Source of the DNA: a virus
Length of the DNA: 44,557 bases
Reading direction: 5' to 3' (one strand)
Virus record (IMG/VR): IMGVR_UViG_3300036791_000398
Location: 1-44,557 of that record
Both the position numbers and the translations under genes were made by a program. Positions 15,521 to 22,508 of this stretch are shown here, in pieces (position 1 is the first letter of the stretch; each line of letters opens with the position of its first letter). Below the pieces are notes generated by a model, which made no database searches, was not told the origin of the DNA, and was given only the letters and a program-made list of their open reading frames with translations.

Positions 15521-16201
15521 ATGAACCTGTCCACCGTCGAGATCTCGCGTGCCGGCGCGCGCGGCCGCGCCGCCGAGTACCGCCGCGCCGCCCGCAGCTC
15601 GAGCGATCCGCGTGAGCGGGCCGAGTTCGAGCAGATCGCCCACGCCTACCAGGTCGCCGCCCGCGACGACGTTGCGATCATCTCGCTCACCGAGACGATC
15701 AGGGCGGGCGGCACCGTCGTCCGCACCCGCACCTTCGGACGCGGCGACGACGAGCGCCACGAGAACTACCTCGTCCCCGCCCTGGCGGTGTGCACGTGGC
15801 GGGCGGCGTTCTGCTACTCGAGCGGCGTCCGCGAGGACGGCGCCGTCGAGTTCTCAGACAGTCTCCGACGCCGCTACGACTACCGGTCCGGCCTGATCAC
15901 CGTCCAGGCTGGGTTCGACCTGCCGGCCGGCTTCCAGGCCGGACCACGGCATGTCGCGTCCGACTGGCACGCCTGGACGGCGATGGTGCCGATCGTGCCG
16001 CCGAAGCACCGCCCGCCGCGCGGCCTCGGCGACCGCCTCGTCCTGTGGGAAGCAGACGACTGGACATGGACACGCATGCCCGCGCCGCCCGGCGACCCGG
16101 CGCTCTTGAAGCAGCTCGGCGGCGACCTCTACGCGGTCGAAGCGACCTGGAACCTGACCGACCTCGAACGGCTCGTCCTCAGCGGAAGGCGGCTGCCGTG
16201 A
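15521..16201 (+). CDS. Early protein of unknown function
   Basis: 226 residues, ATG after GGAGAGGAG. An N-terminal helical segment rich in Arg/Ala (residues 1-55) is followed by a mixed domain with many Trp and aromatic residues (WRAAFCYSSG, DWHAWTAMVPIVPPKHRPP, WEADDWTWTRM). No catalytic motif was recognised. It is translationally coupled to the coiled-coil gene downstream (GTGA). Placement between SSB-like and transglycosylase genes gives no clear clue. Confidence 0.5.
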   Translation: MNLSTVEISRAGARGRAAEYRRAARSSSDPRERAEFEQIAHAYQVAARDDVAIISLTETIRAGGTVVRTRTFGRGDDERHENYLVPALAVCTWRAAFCYSSGVREDGAVEFSDSLRRRYDYRSGLITVQAGFDLPAGFQAGPRHVASDWHAWTAMVPIVPPKHRPPRGLGDRLVLWEADDWTWTRMPAPPGDPALLKQLGGDLYAVEATWNLTDLERLVLSGRRLP

Positions 16202-16398
16202 TCGAGCAGGAGCTACGTCTGGAGTCGGCGCGGGAGCGCCGCGACAGCGCACGGGTGGCGGCGCTTCGGGCGACGGAGGAGCTCGCCGACGCGGAGGCCG
16301 AGTTCGTGGAGGCGCTGCTGGAGAAGATGATCGCCGACCTGCTCGAGGTCGCCTCCGAGCTGCCTGACCTTGCCAGCGAGCAGGAGGTGGCGGCATGA
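16198..16398 (+). CDS. Short coiled-coil protein
   Basis: 66 residues from GTG 16198 in the preceding stop. Almost the whole sequence is predicted helix with heptad-like spacing of Leu/Ala and alternating charges (LESARERRDSARVAALRATE, then EALLEKMIADLLEVA). Its end overlaps the ATG of the transglycosylase-like gene. It may be an oligomerising partner of a neighbour; no family is recognised. Confidence 0.5.
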   Translation: MIEQELRLESARERRDSARVAALRATEELADAEAEFVEALLEKMIADLLEVASELPDLASEQEVAA

Positions 16399-16853
16399 CC
16401 TCCAAGCCGTTGGCGCTGATGCTCGCGGTCGCGTTGCTGGCGATGGTGGCGATCGCCGTCATGTGGGAGACGGAGGCGCGAGGCGAGAACTACGGGTCGG
16501 CGACGGTGAAGCAGCAGGCGTTCGCGGAGCGCGCGATCCACGACTGGTTCGATCGGCAGGGCGTCGGCGGGACGATGGAGTGCATCGCCAGCCGCGAGTC
16601 GGGCCTGGCCGCGATCGCCTACAACGACGACGACTGGCCGAGGCAGGGCGTCGCAGGCCTGTTCCAGATCGCCTATCCGTTGTGGACGGCGAACAACCCG
16701 CGCGCGCCGGCGGCGTTCAAGCGGTTCTGGCACTACCGACCGGTGAGCTGGCAGGGCTTCAAGGCCCGCCTCGCCGACCCAGTCCAGTCGATCAGGCTCG
16801 CGTTCATCCTCTACCGCCACTCTGGCCTCGAGCCGTGGGGAGGCGGCTGCTAG
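16395..16853 (+). CDS. Membrane-anchored lytic transglycosylase-like protein
   Basis: 152 residues. Residues 6-23 form a hydrophobic signal anchor (LALMLAVALLAMVAIAVM). Residues about 40-150 show the lysozyme-like pattern: CIASRESGLAAIAYND, where E68 would be the acid of the E-S motif, and GVAGLFQIAYP, the conserved G-L-F-Q-I element; paired Cys may form a disulphide outside the cell. It would cut glycan strands from the outside. It sits among early replication genes rather than lysis genes, which is unexpected; superinfection exclusion or wall remodelling are possible roles. Confidence 0.6.
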   Translation: MTSKPLALMLAVALLAMVAIAVMWETEARGENYGSATVKQQAFAERAIHDWFDRQGVGGTMECIASRESGLAAIAYNDDDWPRQGVAGLFQIAYPLWTANNPRAPAAFKRFWHYRPVSWQGFKARLADPVQSIRLAFILYRHSGLEPWGGGC

Positions 16854-16857
16854 CTGG

Positions 16858-17124
16858 ATGAGCTTCACCGCCCCACCGCTCAAGCCGGGCCGCAGCCCGC
16901 CGCGTCTGTTCGTGACGTCGGGTGCGGAGTGGGACTACGGCCGCAACACGAGCGCCGTCCGTCCGCCCGCACCGGGGGCGCTCAAGCGGGCACTGCAGGC
17001 GCTGGCGGCGCTGCGCGCGCGCGACCCGGCGCTTTACAAGTGGATATCCGATGGACATCCAACCTTGACCGAGGCCGAGCACATCGCCCGCTTCGGAGGC
17101 CCGTACACGCCGAGGAGGCCATGA
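16858..17124 (+). CDS. Small basic protein of unknown function
   Basis: 88 residues. Pro-rich first half, then an Ala/Leu/Arg helix (ALKRALQALAALRARDPALYKWI) and a TLTEAEHIARFG segment. No family recognised. The stop overlaps the ATG of the next gene. Likely an early DNA- or protein-binding accessory. Confidence 0.45.
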   Translation: MSFTAPPLKPGRSPPRLFVTSGAEWDYGRNTSAVRPPAPGALKRALQALAALRARDPALYKWISDGHPTLTEAEHIARFGGPYTPRRP

Positions 17125-17303
17125 GCGCGATGACGCCAGGCACGCGCGTGACGGTCGACGGCAGGCCGGGCCGGGTCGTCAGGGTCGAGCGGAAGACGTA
17201 CGTCGAGCCCAGGTGGAACCGGACGCCGGCGATGATCGTGGTCGACTACGACGACGGCGAGCGCCGGATGGTCACGGCGGCGCGAGTGAAGATCGTCGAC
17301 TGA
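17121..17303 (+). CDS. Small SH3/KOW-like protein
   Basis: 60 residues, ATG after GAGGAGG. The sequence alternates short strands and turns (GTRVTVDGRPGRVVRVERKTY, then AMIVVDYDDGERRMVTAARVKI), typical of a small beta barrel of the SH3 or KOW kind often used in nucleic-acid or protein contacts. Coupled by TGATG to the replication gene downstream. Confidence 0.5.
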   Translation: MSAMTPGTRVTVDGRPGRVVRVERKTYVEPRWNRTPAMIVVDYDDGERRMVTAARVKIVD

Positions 17304-17788
17304 TGGCCAGGCAGCGGTGGATCATCGTCCCGAACTGGGACCGCTTCCAGCACTACAAGGATCGCAACCCGCCCTGGATCAAGAACTACACCGAGCTGCT
17401 CCACGACGACGCCTACCTGGCGCTGTCGTTTCATCAGCGCGGCGTGCTGCATGGGATCTGGCTCGCATACGCGGCAGGTCATCGGCAACTCATCGGCGAC
17501 ACATCGGCACTTCATCGACAGCTCGGCCAGAGAGTGACGACAGCAACACTGATTGCGCTCAACCATGCGGGTTTCATCGAGGTTCGTGCTAGCAAGCCGC
17601 TAGCGTCACGCGCGCGCGCGCGTACGCGCTCGCAAGACGAACTACTACGTAGTTCTAAAGAGGCCGCTAGCGCGACGCGCAGAAGGCGCGCGCCAGCGGC
17701 CAGCCAGAATGGCCCGCCGCCGTGCCCGGAGTGCGGGGTCGGCCAGGGCCTGCACGCGTCCGACTGCTCGAAGGCCGGCATCCGGTGA
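17303..17788 (+). CDS. Phage replisome-organiser-like protein
   Basis: 161 residues. Residues 5-95 match the winged-helix N-domain of phage replication initiators: IVPNWDRFQHYKDRNPPWIKNYTELLHDDAYLAL, then a helix-rich part with RGVLHGIWLAYA. Residues 100-135 are low complexity (Arg/Ala/Ser) and encoded by DNA rich in repeats; the tail carries CPECG...C as half a zinc knuckle. Such proteins bind the origin and load the helicase; the RepA-type helicase is on the leftward operon. As in lambda O, the origin may lie within this gene (17588-17669). Confidence 0.6.
   Translation: MARQRWIIVPNWDRFQHYKDRNPPWIKNYTELLHDDAYLALSFHQRGVLHGIWLAYAAGHRQLIGDTSALHRQLGQRVTTATLIALNHAGFIEVRASKPLASRARARTRSQDELLRSSKEAASATRRRRAPAASQNGPPPCPECGVGQGLHASDCSKAGIR
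17588..17669. other. Origin-like repeat cluster inside the replication gene
   Basis: GCTAGC occurs three times (17588, 17599, 17664), twice within the longer GCCGCTAGCG (17596-17605 and 17661-17670). Between them are 21 bases of strict alternating purine-pyrimidine (17607-17627), able to adopt Z-DNA, and a hairpin GAACTAC-TAC-GTAGTTC (17637-17653) in a locally A+T-rich patch. The encoded peptide here is low complexity, so selection appears to act on the DNA. A phage origin within the initiator gene is known from lambda; activity here is inferred. Confidence 0.4.
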
Positions 17789-17808
17789 CCCGTTGCCGCG
17801 CGCCGCCT

Positions 17809-17837
17809 GAACGTACGTTCGCACGGCTAGCTATGTT
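17809..17837 (+). promoter_or_regulatory. Perfect LexA-type box and -10 upstream of 17867
   Basis: GAACGTACGTTC (17809-17820) is a perfect 12-base palindrome and an exact GAAC-N4-GTTC match to the Gram-positive/actinobacterial LexA (SOS) box. A possible -10, TATGTT (17832-17837), lies 11 bases downstream, putting the box in the -35 region. The gene start at 17867 has a leader containing CTCTCAACGAAAGGG, similar to the leader of the first gene in the leftward operon. Confidence 0.55.
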
Positions 17838-17866
17838 CCGACCACCTCTCAACGAAAGGGATCGAG

Positions 17867-18250
17867 ATGACCGTTCAAGCAGCGAAGCTCGTCAACCGCG
17901 ACGTCTACGAGGTCAGGTACGACGGCGCGTCGGGCGACGGCGTCGCCAAGGTCCGGATGGAGAACCCCGAGACCGAGGACGTGTCGACGACGGAGACGAA
18001 GAACGACGGGGTGTTCACCGTCACCGTCGGCACCGGCTACGAGGGCACCGCCTCGATCGAGATCGCCGACGCGGGCGGCCACCTGATCGACTCCGGCACC
18101 GTCACGTTCGGCGCGGACGCGCCCGACGGAAGCCCGGACGATCCGCACCCGGCCCACCCGATCGTGCTGCCGACGCCGGAGCATCCGATCGCCAACCCGG
18201 ACGCGCCGTACGTCGACCACCGCGACGAGGCCGCGCCCGAGGTCGAGTAA
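17867..18250 (+). CDS. Acidic beta-sandwich-like protein under SOS-type control
   Basis: 127 residues. Residues 1-90 look like an Ig/transthyretin-type sandwich (VFTVTVGTGYEGTASIEIADAGG is the clearest run). The tail is Pro/Asp/His-rich and disordered. No homologue recognised. It stands alone behind its own promoter and LexA-like box, so it may be made early or after DNA damage. The start is fixed by AAAGGG 8 bases upstream of ATG. Confidence 0.55.
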   Translation: MTVQAAKLVNRDVYEVRYDGASGDGVAKVRMENPETEDVSTTETKNDGVFTVTVGTGYEGTASIEIADAGGHLIDSGTVTFGADAPDGSPDDPHPAHPIVLPTPEHPIANPDAPYVDHRDEAAPEVE

Positions 18251-18267
18251 GCGTCCAACGTGTCCGG

Positions 18268-18280
18268 TACGCTCTTGCTC
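18268..18280 (+). promoter_or_regulatory. Leaderless promoter of the small HTH gene
   Basis: TACGCT (18268-18273) lies 7 bases before the ATG at 18281, the same TACnCT-N7-start geometry as at 4150 and 8201, with no Shine-Dalgarno. This geometry favours ATG 18281 over the upstream GTG 18260. Confidence 0.4.
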
Positions 18281-18544
18281 ATGGGACGTCCGCGAAAGAC
18301 ACCGGAGGCCCGCCTCGAGGCGGTGCCGGTTCAGCTGCAGGTCGACCTCCGGGTCGCCTTGCAGAAGTGGAACCGGTCGAGAGCGCAGGCGGACAGGGAC
18401 CTCGACGCGCTCAAGGCGGAGGTCGCGGTCGCGCTCGGCGAGGACGGCGTCTCCGTCCGCGACGTCGCGGCGGTGCTGGGCCTGTCGCCGTCGACGGTGC
18501 AGGAGCTCGTCCGCCCGCACCGAGCCGCTCGCGCAGTGGCCTGA
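18281..18544 (+). CDS. Small helix-turn-helix protein
   Basis: 87 residues. Basic N-terminus (MGRPRKTPEARLEAV), a helical middle, then a sigma-region-4/homeodomain-like helix-turn-helix at about residues 55-78 (VSVRDVAAVLGLSPSTVQELV). Last gene of the rightward early arm; it stops 6 bases before a strong bidirectional hairpin. It may regulate the early region. Confidence 0.6.
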   Translation: MGRPRKTPEARLEAVPVQLQVDLRVALQKWNRSRAQADRDLDALKAEVAVALGEDGVSVRDVAAVLGLSPSTVQELVRPHRAARAVA

Positions 18545-18549
18545 TGACC

Positions 18550-18586
18550 AAAAAAAAGCCCCCGCGACCCGAAGGTCGCGGGGGCT
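18550..18586 (-). terminator. Intrinsic terminator of the leftward operon
   Basis: AGCCCCCGCGACC (18557-18569), loop CGAA, GGTCGCGGGGGCT (18574-18586): a perfect 13-base G+C-rich stem. Eight A residues (18550-18557) lie on its left, giving a U run for leftward transcripts. It sits between convergent gene sets and may also stop rightward RNA, though the T-rich part there is poor. Confidence 0.85.
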
Positions 18587-18606
18587 GCTTCTGCCACGGT
18601 CGTAGG

Positions 18607-19053
18607 TTACTTCTCGCCTTCGGGGAGCTTCTCCCGGTTGATGATGAACCGGAACGACCAGTACTTGTAGCCGTCGACGTGCAGATACTTGTACTTGTAG
18701 AACGTCTTGCCGTGGTCGGACGAGAACTCGGCCGTGTAGCCCTCCGTCCGGATCAGGTTCCGGAACCAGTCGTGCCACGCCGTCGGCGGCGGCATCGTCT
18801 TGCCGGCGACCGCCTGGCCGCGCACGGTGTACTCGTGCGGGATATGCGCGTAGCGGTCGCTGGTCGTGGCCTTCCAGCCCGCCGTGGCGATGAACTCCCT
18901 GGCCCCGCCCGGCGGCACGTCAGGCGGGTCGAACCGGACGATCTCGACGCCGGCGCGCTTCGCCGCCGCCTCGATCCTCTTCGCCATCTCCTCGTCCTCC
19001 GTGTCCGCGACGAGCCAGACGTTCTTGAGCCCAGGCATCCGCCAGCGCGTCAC
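18607..19053 (-). CDS. Protein of unknown function, last in leftward operon
   Basis: 148 residues, GTG 19053 in the stop of the preceding gene. An N-terminal part (VWLVADTEDEEMAKRIEAAAKRAGVEIVRFDPP) looks like a small Rossmann-type or TOPRIM-like fragment; the second half is aromatic and basic (TAWHDWFRNLIRTEGY, KTFYKYKYLHVDGYKYWSF). No motif fixes the function. It ends 21 bases from the terminator. Confidence 0.5.
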   Translation of the reverse strand: MTRWRMPGLKNVWLVADTEDEEMAKRIEAAAKRAGVEIVRFDPPDVPPGGAREFIATAGWKATTSDRYAHIPHEYTVRGQAVAGKTMPPPTAWHDWFRNLIRTEGYTAEFSSDHGKTFYKYKYLHVDGYKYWSFRFIINREKLPEGEK

Positions 19054-19442
19054 GACGTCACCTGGCACTCGGCCCGCAGGTCTTCCGGGTCGCTGATGCC
19101 GAGCCAGAAGCACACGGCGTCGCCGGACTCGGCGTCGTCGAGGACGAGCTCGGGCCCGGCCTCCAGCTCGTAGAAGCGGCCGACCACGAACACCTGCTCG
19201 GCCGGCACCACGGCGCGGGCCACGGTCGGGTAGCGGCGCTCATGCCTGCCTGCCGCGATCCTGACGCGGTCAGCCCACGTCTTCATGTTCACCGCCCCGT
19301 AGCGGTTGCCCTCGTAGTCGATCACCACCTGCTCCCCGAACGGCCCGCTCTTGTCGCCGACAGGCGAGCCGACGACCCCGGACTTCGGCAGGATCAGGTC
19401 GACCAGCTCCGGCATCGGAATATAGACCGCGACCGTGCTCAT
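19050..19442 (-). CDS. Small protein of unknown function
   Basis: 130 residues from ATG 19442 (overlapping the upstream stop). It is largely beta-structured: VVIDYEGNRYGAVNMKTWADRV, then a Tyr/Val-rich segment and an acidic part before the end. Possibly a small barrel domain. It is coupled on both sides in the leftward operon; no function can be assigned. Confidence 0.5.
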   Translation of the reverse strand: MSTVAVYIPMPELVDLILPKSGVVGSPVGDKSGPFGEQVVIDYEGNRYGAVNMKTWADRVRIAAGRHERRYPTVARAVVPAEQVFVVGRFYELEAGPELVLDDAESGDAVCFWLGISDPEDLRAECQVTS

Positions 19443-19960
19443 CGCAGCATCCCCTCGACCACGTCGCGGAGATTGACGACGGCCGCCTTGAACGCGACCC
19501 TCGCCCTGACGACGGCGCGAGTGGCCTCGACGAGCGGATCGCCCGAGTAGTCGTCGTCCAGCTCGATCTCGGTCTCCTCCTCGAGCAGCTCGGGCAGCGG
19601 CGGCGGCAGCTCGGCCTTCGTCGCGGCCGACGGGAGCGGCTCGTCGACCGGCCGCTCGGCCTTGCCGTTGCGGTGCTCTTCGCAGAGGCCGGCGTACATG
19701 CCGTAGCGGTTCGCCTCTTCGCCGCAGACACGGCACGGCACGGTCTTGCCGCGCGCGGCCATGCGTTCCGATTGCTTCACGTCGACCTCCTGGTGGTCGT
19801 GGGGTAGCTGTCCGTTCTCGTCTTCGAAGTCGGCGAGCGGAACGCCGCGCTCGGCGGCGTTCCGCATCGCGTTCGACTCGACGGCCATGCCGTCCATCGC
19901 CAACTCAAGGTGCTGCTCGTCTGCGTCGACGATGTCGAGCAGGTCGCGTTCCAAGGTCAC
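19439..19960 (-). CDS. Zinc-knuckle protein downstream of the ligase
   Basis: 173 residues from GTG 19960 with AGGAGG upstream. The N-terminal half is acidic and helical with several His (DADEQHLELAMDGM). CRVCGEEA...CEEH (about residues 78-98) is a zinc-knuckle. A Pro/Glu linker leads to a C-terminal helix (ATRAVVRARVAFKAAVVNL). The start overlaps the ligase stop. It might be an end-joining accessory by location; that is inference. Confidence 0.5.
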   Translation of the reverse strand: MTLERDLLDIVDADEQHLELAMDGMAVESNAMRNAAERGVPLADFEDENGQLPHDHQEVDVKQSERMAARGKTVPCRVCGEEANRYGMYAGLCEEHRNGKAERPVDEPLPSAATKAELPPPLPELLEEETEIELDDDYSGDPLVEATRAVVRARVAFKAAVVNLRDVVEGMLR

Positions 19961-21156
19961 GATTCCCTCCTGACCTCGGAAGCTTTCTTGTCGGTTCGGA
20001 TCCCGAGCAGCGCCGGGTGCCAGAGGCATCCGTCCGCTGTCCACCGCTGGAACTGAACCTGCACGACCACCAGCGGCTTGACCCAGGTGATCGTCTTGAG
20101 CTCCGTCCGGCCGAAGCCGCCGGTTGCGATCGGAGCCTGGTCGGTCGACGCGATCCGCGTGAACGACTCCCACAGGTTGTAGTCGCCGCCCGTGCCGACC
20201 GAGCCGGTGTAGACGAGCTCGCCGTCGTCGTGCACGGCCAGGAGCAGCGACCCGGCGGCGCCGGCGCGCTTGCCCTCGCCGGGTCTCCACCCGACGACGA
20301 CGAACTCCTGCTCGTTGCGGACCTTGACCTTGATCCACTCGCTTGAGCGCTTGCCCTCCTGATACCGCGACGAGCGCCGCTTGGCGACGAGGCCTTCGAG
20401 GCCCTGGTCGCGGCACATCTCAAGCAGCGCCTGCCCGTCAGCGAACGACGGCGACACCGACACCGACTTGAGCGGGTTCGCGTTCATCAGGAAGTCGAGC
20501 GCCTCCCGCCTGACCGACCACGGCGTGCCACGCAGGTCGTGGCCGTCGAGCTCGACCAGGTCGAAGAGCACGAACGCCGCGTTGCCGTTCGCCTTGATCA
20601 GGTCGCCGAACGACGAGTGCCCTGCCTGATCGAGGACGCAGATCTCGCCGTCGACGATGCAGTTCGGCAGGCCCGCGAGCTGCTTGGCCAGGTGCGGGAA
20701 CTGCTGGCCGTACTGCGTCGTGCCGGCCCGGCTCTGCATCGTCACCTGACCGTCGATCACGGTGGCGATGCACCGGTAGCCGTCCCACTTGACCTCGTAC
20801 ACCCAGTCGTCGCCGGACGGGACGTCGCCGTTCGAGGCGAGCATCGCGCCGACCTGGCGAGCGACCGTGACCGTGTTCCCGGCGATCACGCCGGGCTGGA
20901 CGCCCTCATCGCTGATCACCATCACCGGCACGCTGGTCGACCACAGGTCGGCCCAGTCAACGACGGCGACGCCCAACTCGCGCGCCTTGTCCGTCTTGAC
21001 CCTGCCCACCTTCGCACCGACCACCAGCACGTCGGTGCTGGCGCTGACCGCCGACTGCACGATCGCACCTGCCTCGCGGAGCTTCGTCTCCGCTGTCGCG
21101 CGTGACTCGCCGGCGATCACGCCGGTGACGACCACACGCCGTCCAGACAGCTCCAT
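19957..21156 (-). CDS. ATP-dependent DNA ligase with N-terminal BRCT domain
   Basis: 399 residues, ATG 21156 after GGGAGGC. Residues 1-73 form a BRCT domain (GRRVVVTGVIAGESRATAETK ... VDWADLW, broken here for length). Residues 105-275 are the LigD-type nucleotidyltransferase: motif I KWDGYR with the AMP-accepting K123, FVLFDLVELDG (196-206), EGLVAKR (254-260) and WIKVK (274-278). Residues 280-390 fit the OB domain. It would seal double-strand breaks with Ku, encoded upstream in the same operon. Bacterial LigD usually fuses the ligase to polymerase and nuclease domains; here these are absent and BRCT, normally on NAD-dependent ligase, is present. Confidence 0.85.
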   Translation of the reverse strand: MELSGRRVVVTGVIAGESRATAETKLREAGAIVQSAVSASTDVLVVGAKVGRVKTDKARELGVAVVDWADLWSTSVPVMVISDEGVQPGVIAGNTVTVARQVGAMLASNGDVPSGDDWVYEVKWDGYRCIATVIDGQVTMQSRAGTTQYGQQFPHLAKQLAGLPNCIVDGEICVLDQAGHSSFGDLIKANGNAAFVLFDLVELDGHDLRGTPWSVRREALDFLMNANPLKSVSVSPSFADGQALLEMCRDQGLEGLVAKRRSSRYQEGKRSSEWIKVKVRNEQEFVVVGWRPGEGKRAGAAGSLLLAVHDDGELVYTGSVGTGGDYNLWESFTRIASTDQAPIATGGFGRTELKTITWVKPLVVVQVQFQRWTADGCLWHPALLGIRTDKKASEVRRES

Positions 21157-21171
21157 CGCTGCCTCCCTTCG

Positions 21172-21240
21172 GTTGAGTCCCTGGAATCGGAGCCGGACGG
21201 CTCCCGCCACTCGCAAAGCTGCGACTCGCAACCTTGCGAG
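21172..21240 (-). promoter_or_regulatory. Two-hairpin leader element, ligase copy
   Basis: Reading leftward: hairpin CTCGCAA/TTGCGAG (21225-21240), hairpin GGAGCC/GGCTCC (21189-21204), then TTCCAGGGACTCAAC (21172-21186), a Shine-Dalgarno and the ATG at 21156. The same order occurs before the Ku and helicase genes with different stem sequences. Confidence 0.65.
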
Positions 21241-21250
21241 GGCGGCAACG

Positions 21251-21427
21251 TCAGGCTGAGGCCGTGATCTCGACCTCGAGCTTCTTGCCGGGCGCCCAGC
21301 CGAGCTCGGCCAGCGCGCCCTTGCGGACGTACAGGCTGCCGATCTTCGGCTCGGCGAGGCCGGTCACGACCTCGTCGAACTTGAACGTGCCCTTCGTCTC
21401 CTTCGCTTCCTCGAACACGATCTTCAT
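21251..21427 (-). CDS. 58-residue phage protein between ligase and SSB-tail gene
   Basis: ATG 21427 overlaps the stop of the preceding gene (TGATG). Two short strands flank a GSLYVRKGALAELG segment, a pattern I have seen in small conserved actinophage early proteins but cannot name. The beta-rich form and the LEVEIT end suggest a small barrel. Co-transcribed with Ku and ligase. Confidence 0.55.
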   Translation of the reverse strand: MKIVFEEAKETKGTFKFDEVVTGLAEPKIGSLYVRKGALAELGWAPGKKLEVEITASA

Positions 21428-21666
21428 CAGAACGGGACCTCCTTGTCGTTGGTGTCATCGAACACTCCGTCGAAGTACTCGTCGACTCCGTCGGTTACGA
21501 GCCGCAACGGCTCGGCCTTTCGTGACGCGATCGCGTCGTCGAGCGGTGGCAGGAGCCGCAGATGCGGCTCCTGCCTGACCTGCTCGACCGGCAGCCGCAG
21601 GAACCTCGCCAGGTCGCGGAGCAGCTCGCCGTTCAGAGCGACGTCGCGGACGAACTCGTCGCTCAC
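21427..21666 (-). CDS. 79-residue protein with SSB-like acidic tail
   Basis: GTG 21666 lies in the Ku stop codon. Residues 1-45 are helical (VALNGELLRDLARFLRLPVEQVRQ). The C-terminus is acidic and ends DDTNDKEVPF, resembling the SSB tail (acidic run, then I/V-P-F) that recruits repair enzymes. No OB fold is present, so it is not an SSB itself. Placement between Ku and ligase suggests a docking peptide for end-joining or a decoy for SSB partners; this is inference. Confidence 0.55.
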   Translation of the reverse strand: MSDEFVRDVALNGELLRDLARFLRLPVEQVRQEPHLRLLPPLDDAIASRKAEPLRLVTDGVDEYFDGVFDDTNDKEVPF

Positions 21667-22508
21667 GCCGCCACCTTCTTCCGCGGCTTCGCCTTCGGCT
21701 TCGGCGCGGCCGCCTCGACGCTCGCCTGCAACGCTGCGAGCAGGTCGACGACCGGCGCGGCCTCGGGCTCGTCCGCGACGACCGGTGCCGGGAGTCCCTG
21801 CGCCGCCGCCTCGATCGCCGCGACCAGCCGCTCGTTGTACTCGTCGGTCACGTCGCTGAGGTCGACGTCCGAGGCGAGCGTGCCGAGCAGCTGCTCGGCC
21901 ATGTTCAGCTCGGCCTCGCTCGGGTCGGGCCGCTGGTCGAGCCCGGTCTTGACCAGGCCGACGTCGTTCCACGACACGTTCGCGTCGTAGGTGAGGACGT
22001 CCGCGACCAGCGTCTCGGTCGCCTGCGACCACCGGATCGCCACGACCCGCGTTGACGTGGTCAGGACGGTCGTGCCGACCAGCGCCTTGCCTGTCTGCTG
22101 GAGCAGGCGGGCGAGGAGGTCGTGTGCCGCGACGACCGTGTCGTTCTCGTCCTGCGGCCACACGACGTACGACTTCTCGAAGTAGAGCGGGTCGATCGAG
22201 CCGATGTCGACGAAGCCGGTCAGCTTCAACTGGCCGTCACGCGACGACTTGAAGTCGCTGCGGTCGACGCCGGTCACCATCCGGCCCTCGTACTCGAACC
22301 CGGTCTCGATGCCCTCGGCGACGTCGCCGCTGACCGTGCAGTGGTTCTGCTGCTTGACCGGCTCGTGGTGGCACGAGCAGACGCGCCTGCCGCCGACCGC
22401 CGTGGAGCGGATCAGCGGCGCGATCTTCACCGGCACGTTCACCAGACCGACGCTGATCGTCAGCCCGGTCCCGCGCGCCGGCGCGGGGTACTTGGCCTTG
22501 CTAGGCAT
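21663..22508 (-). CDS. ku: Ku homologue (bacterial/phage type)
   Basis: 281 residues, typical for prokaryotic Ku. The N-terminus (GTGLTISVGLVNVPVKI) is the standard first strand and the body carries the barrel-forming segments (EYEGRMVTGVDRSDF, IGSIDPLYFEKSYVVWP). A CSCHHE...C cluster (about residues 43-57) may bind zinc. The C-terminus is Pro/Lys/Ala-rich (KPKAKPRKK), like the DNA-binding tails of actinobacterial Ku. Ku ring dimers hold broken DNA ends and recruit ligase. Start: ATG 22508 with AAGGAGG and the two-hairpin leader. Confidence 0.9.
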   Translation of the reverse strand: MPSKAKYPAPARGTGLTISVGLVNVPVKIAPLIRSTAVGGRRVCSCHHEPVKQQNHCTVSGDVAEGIETGFEYEGRMVTGVDRSDFKSSRDGQLKLTGFVDIGSIDPLYFEKSYVVWPQDENDTVVAAHDLLARLLQQTGKALVGTTVLTTSTRVVAIRWSQATETLVADVLTYDANVSWNDVGLVKTGLDQRPDPSEAELNMAEQLLGTLASDVDLSDVTDEYNERLVAAIEAAAQGLPAPVVADEPEAAPVVDLLAALQASVEAAAPKPKAKPRKKVAA

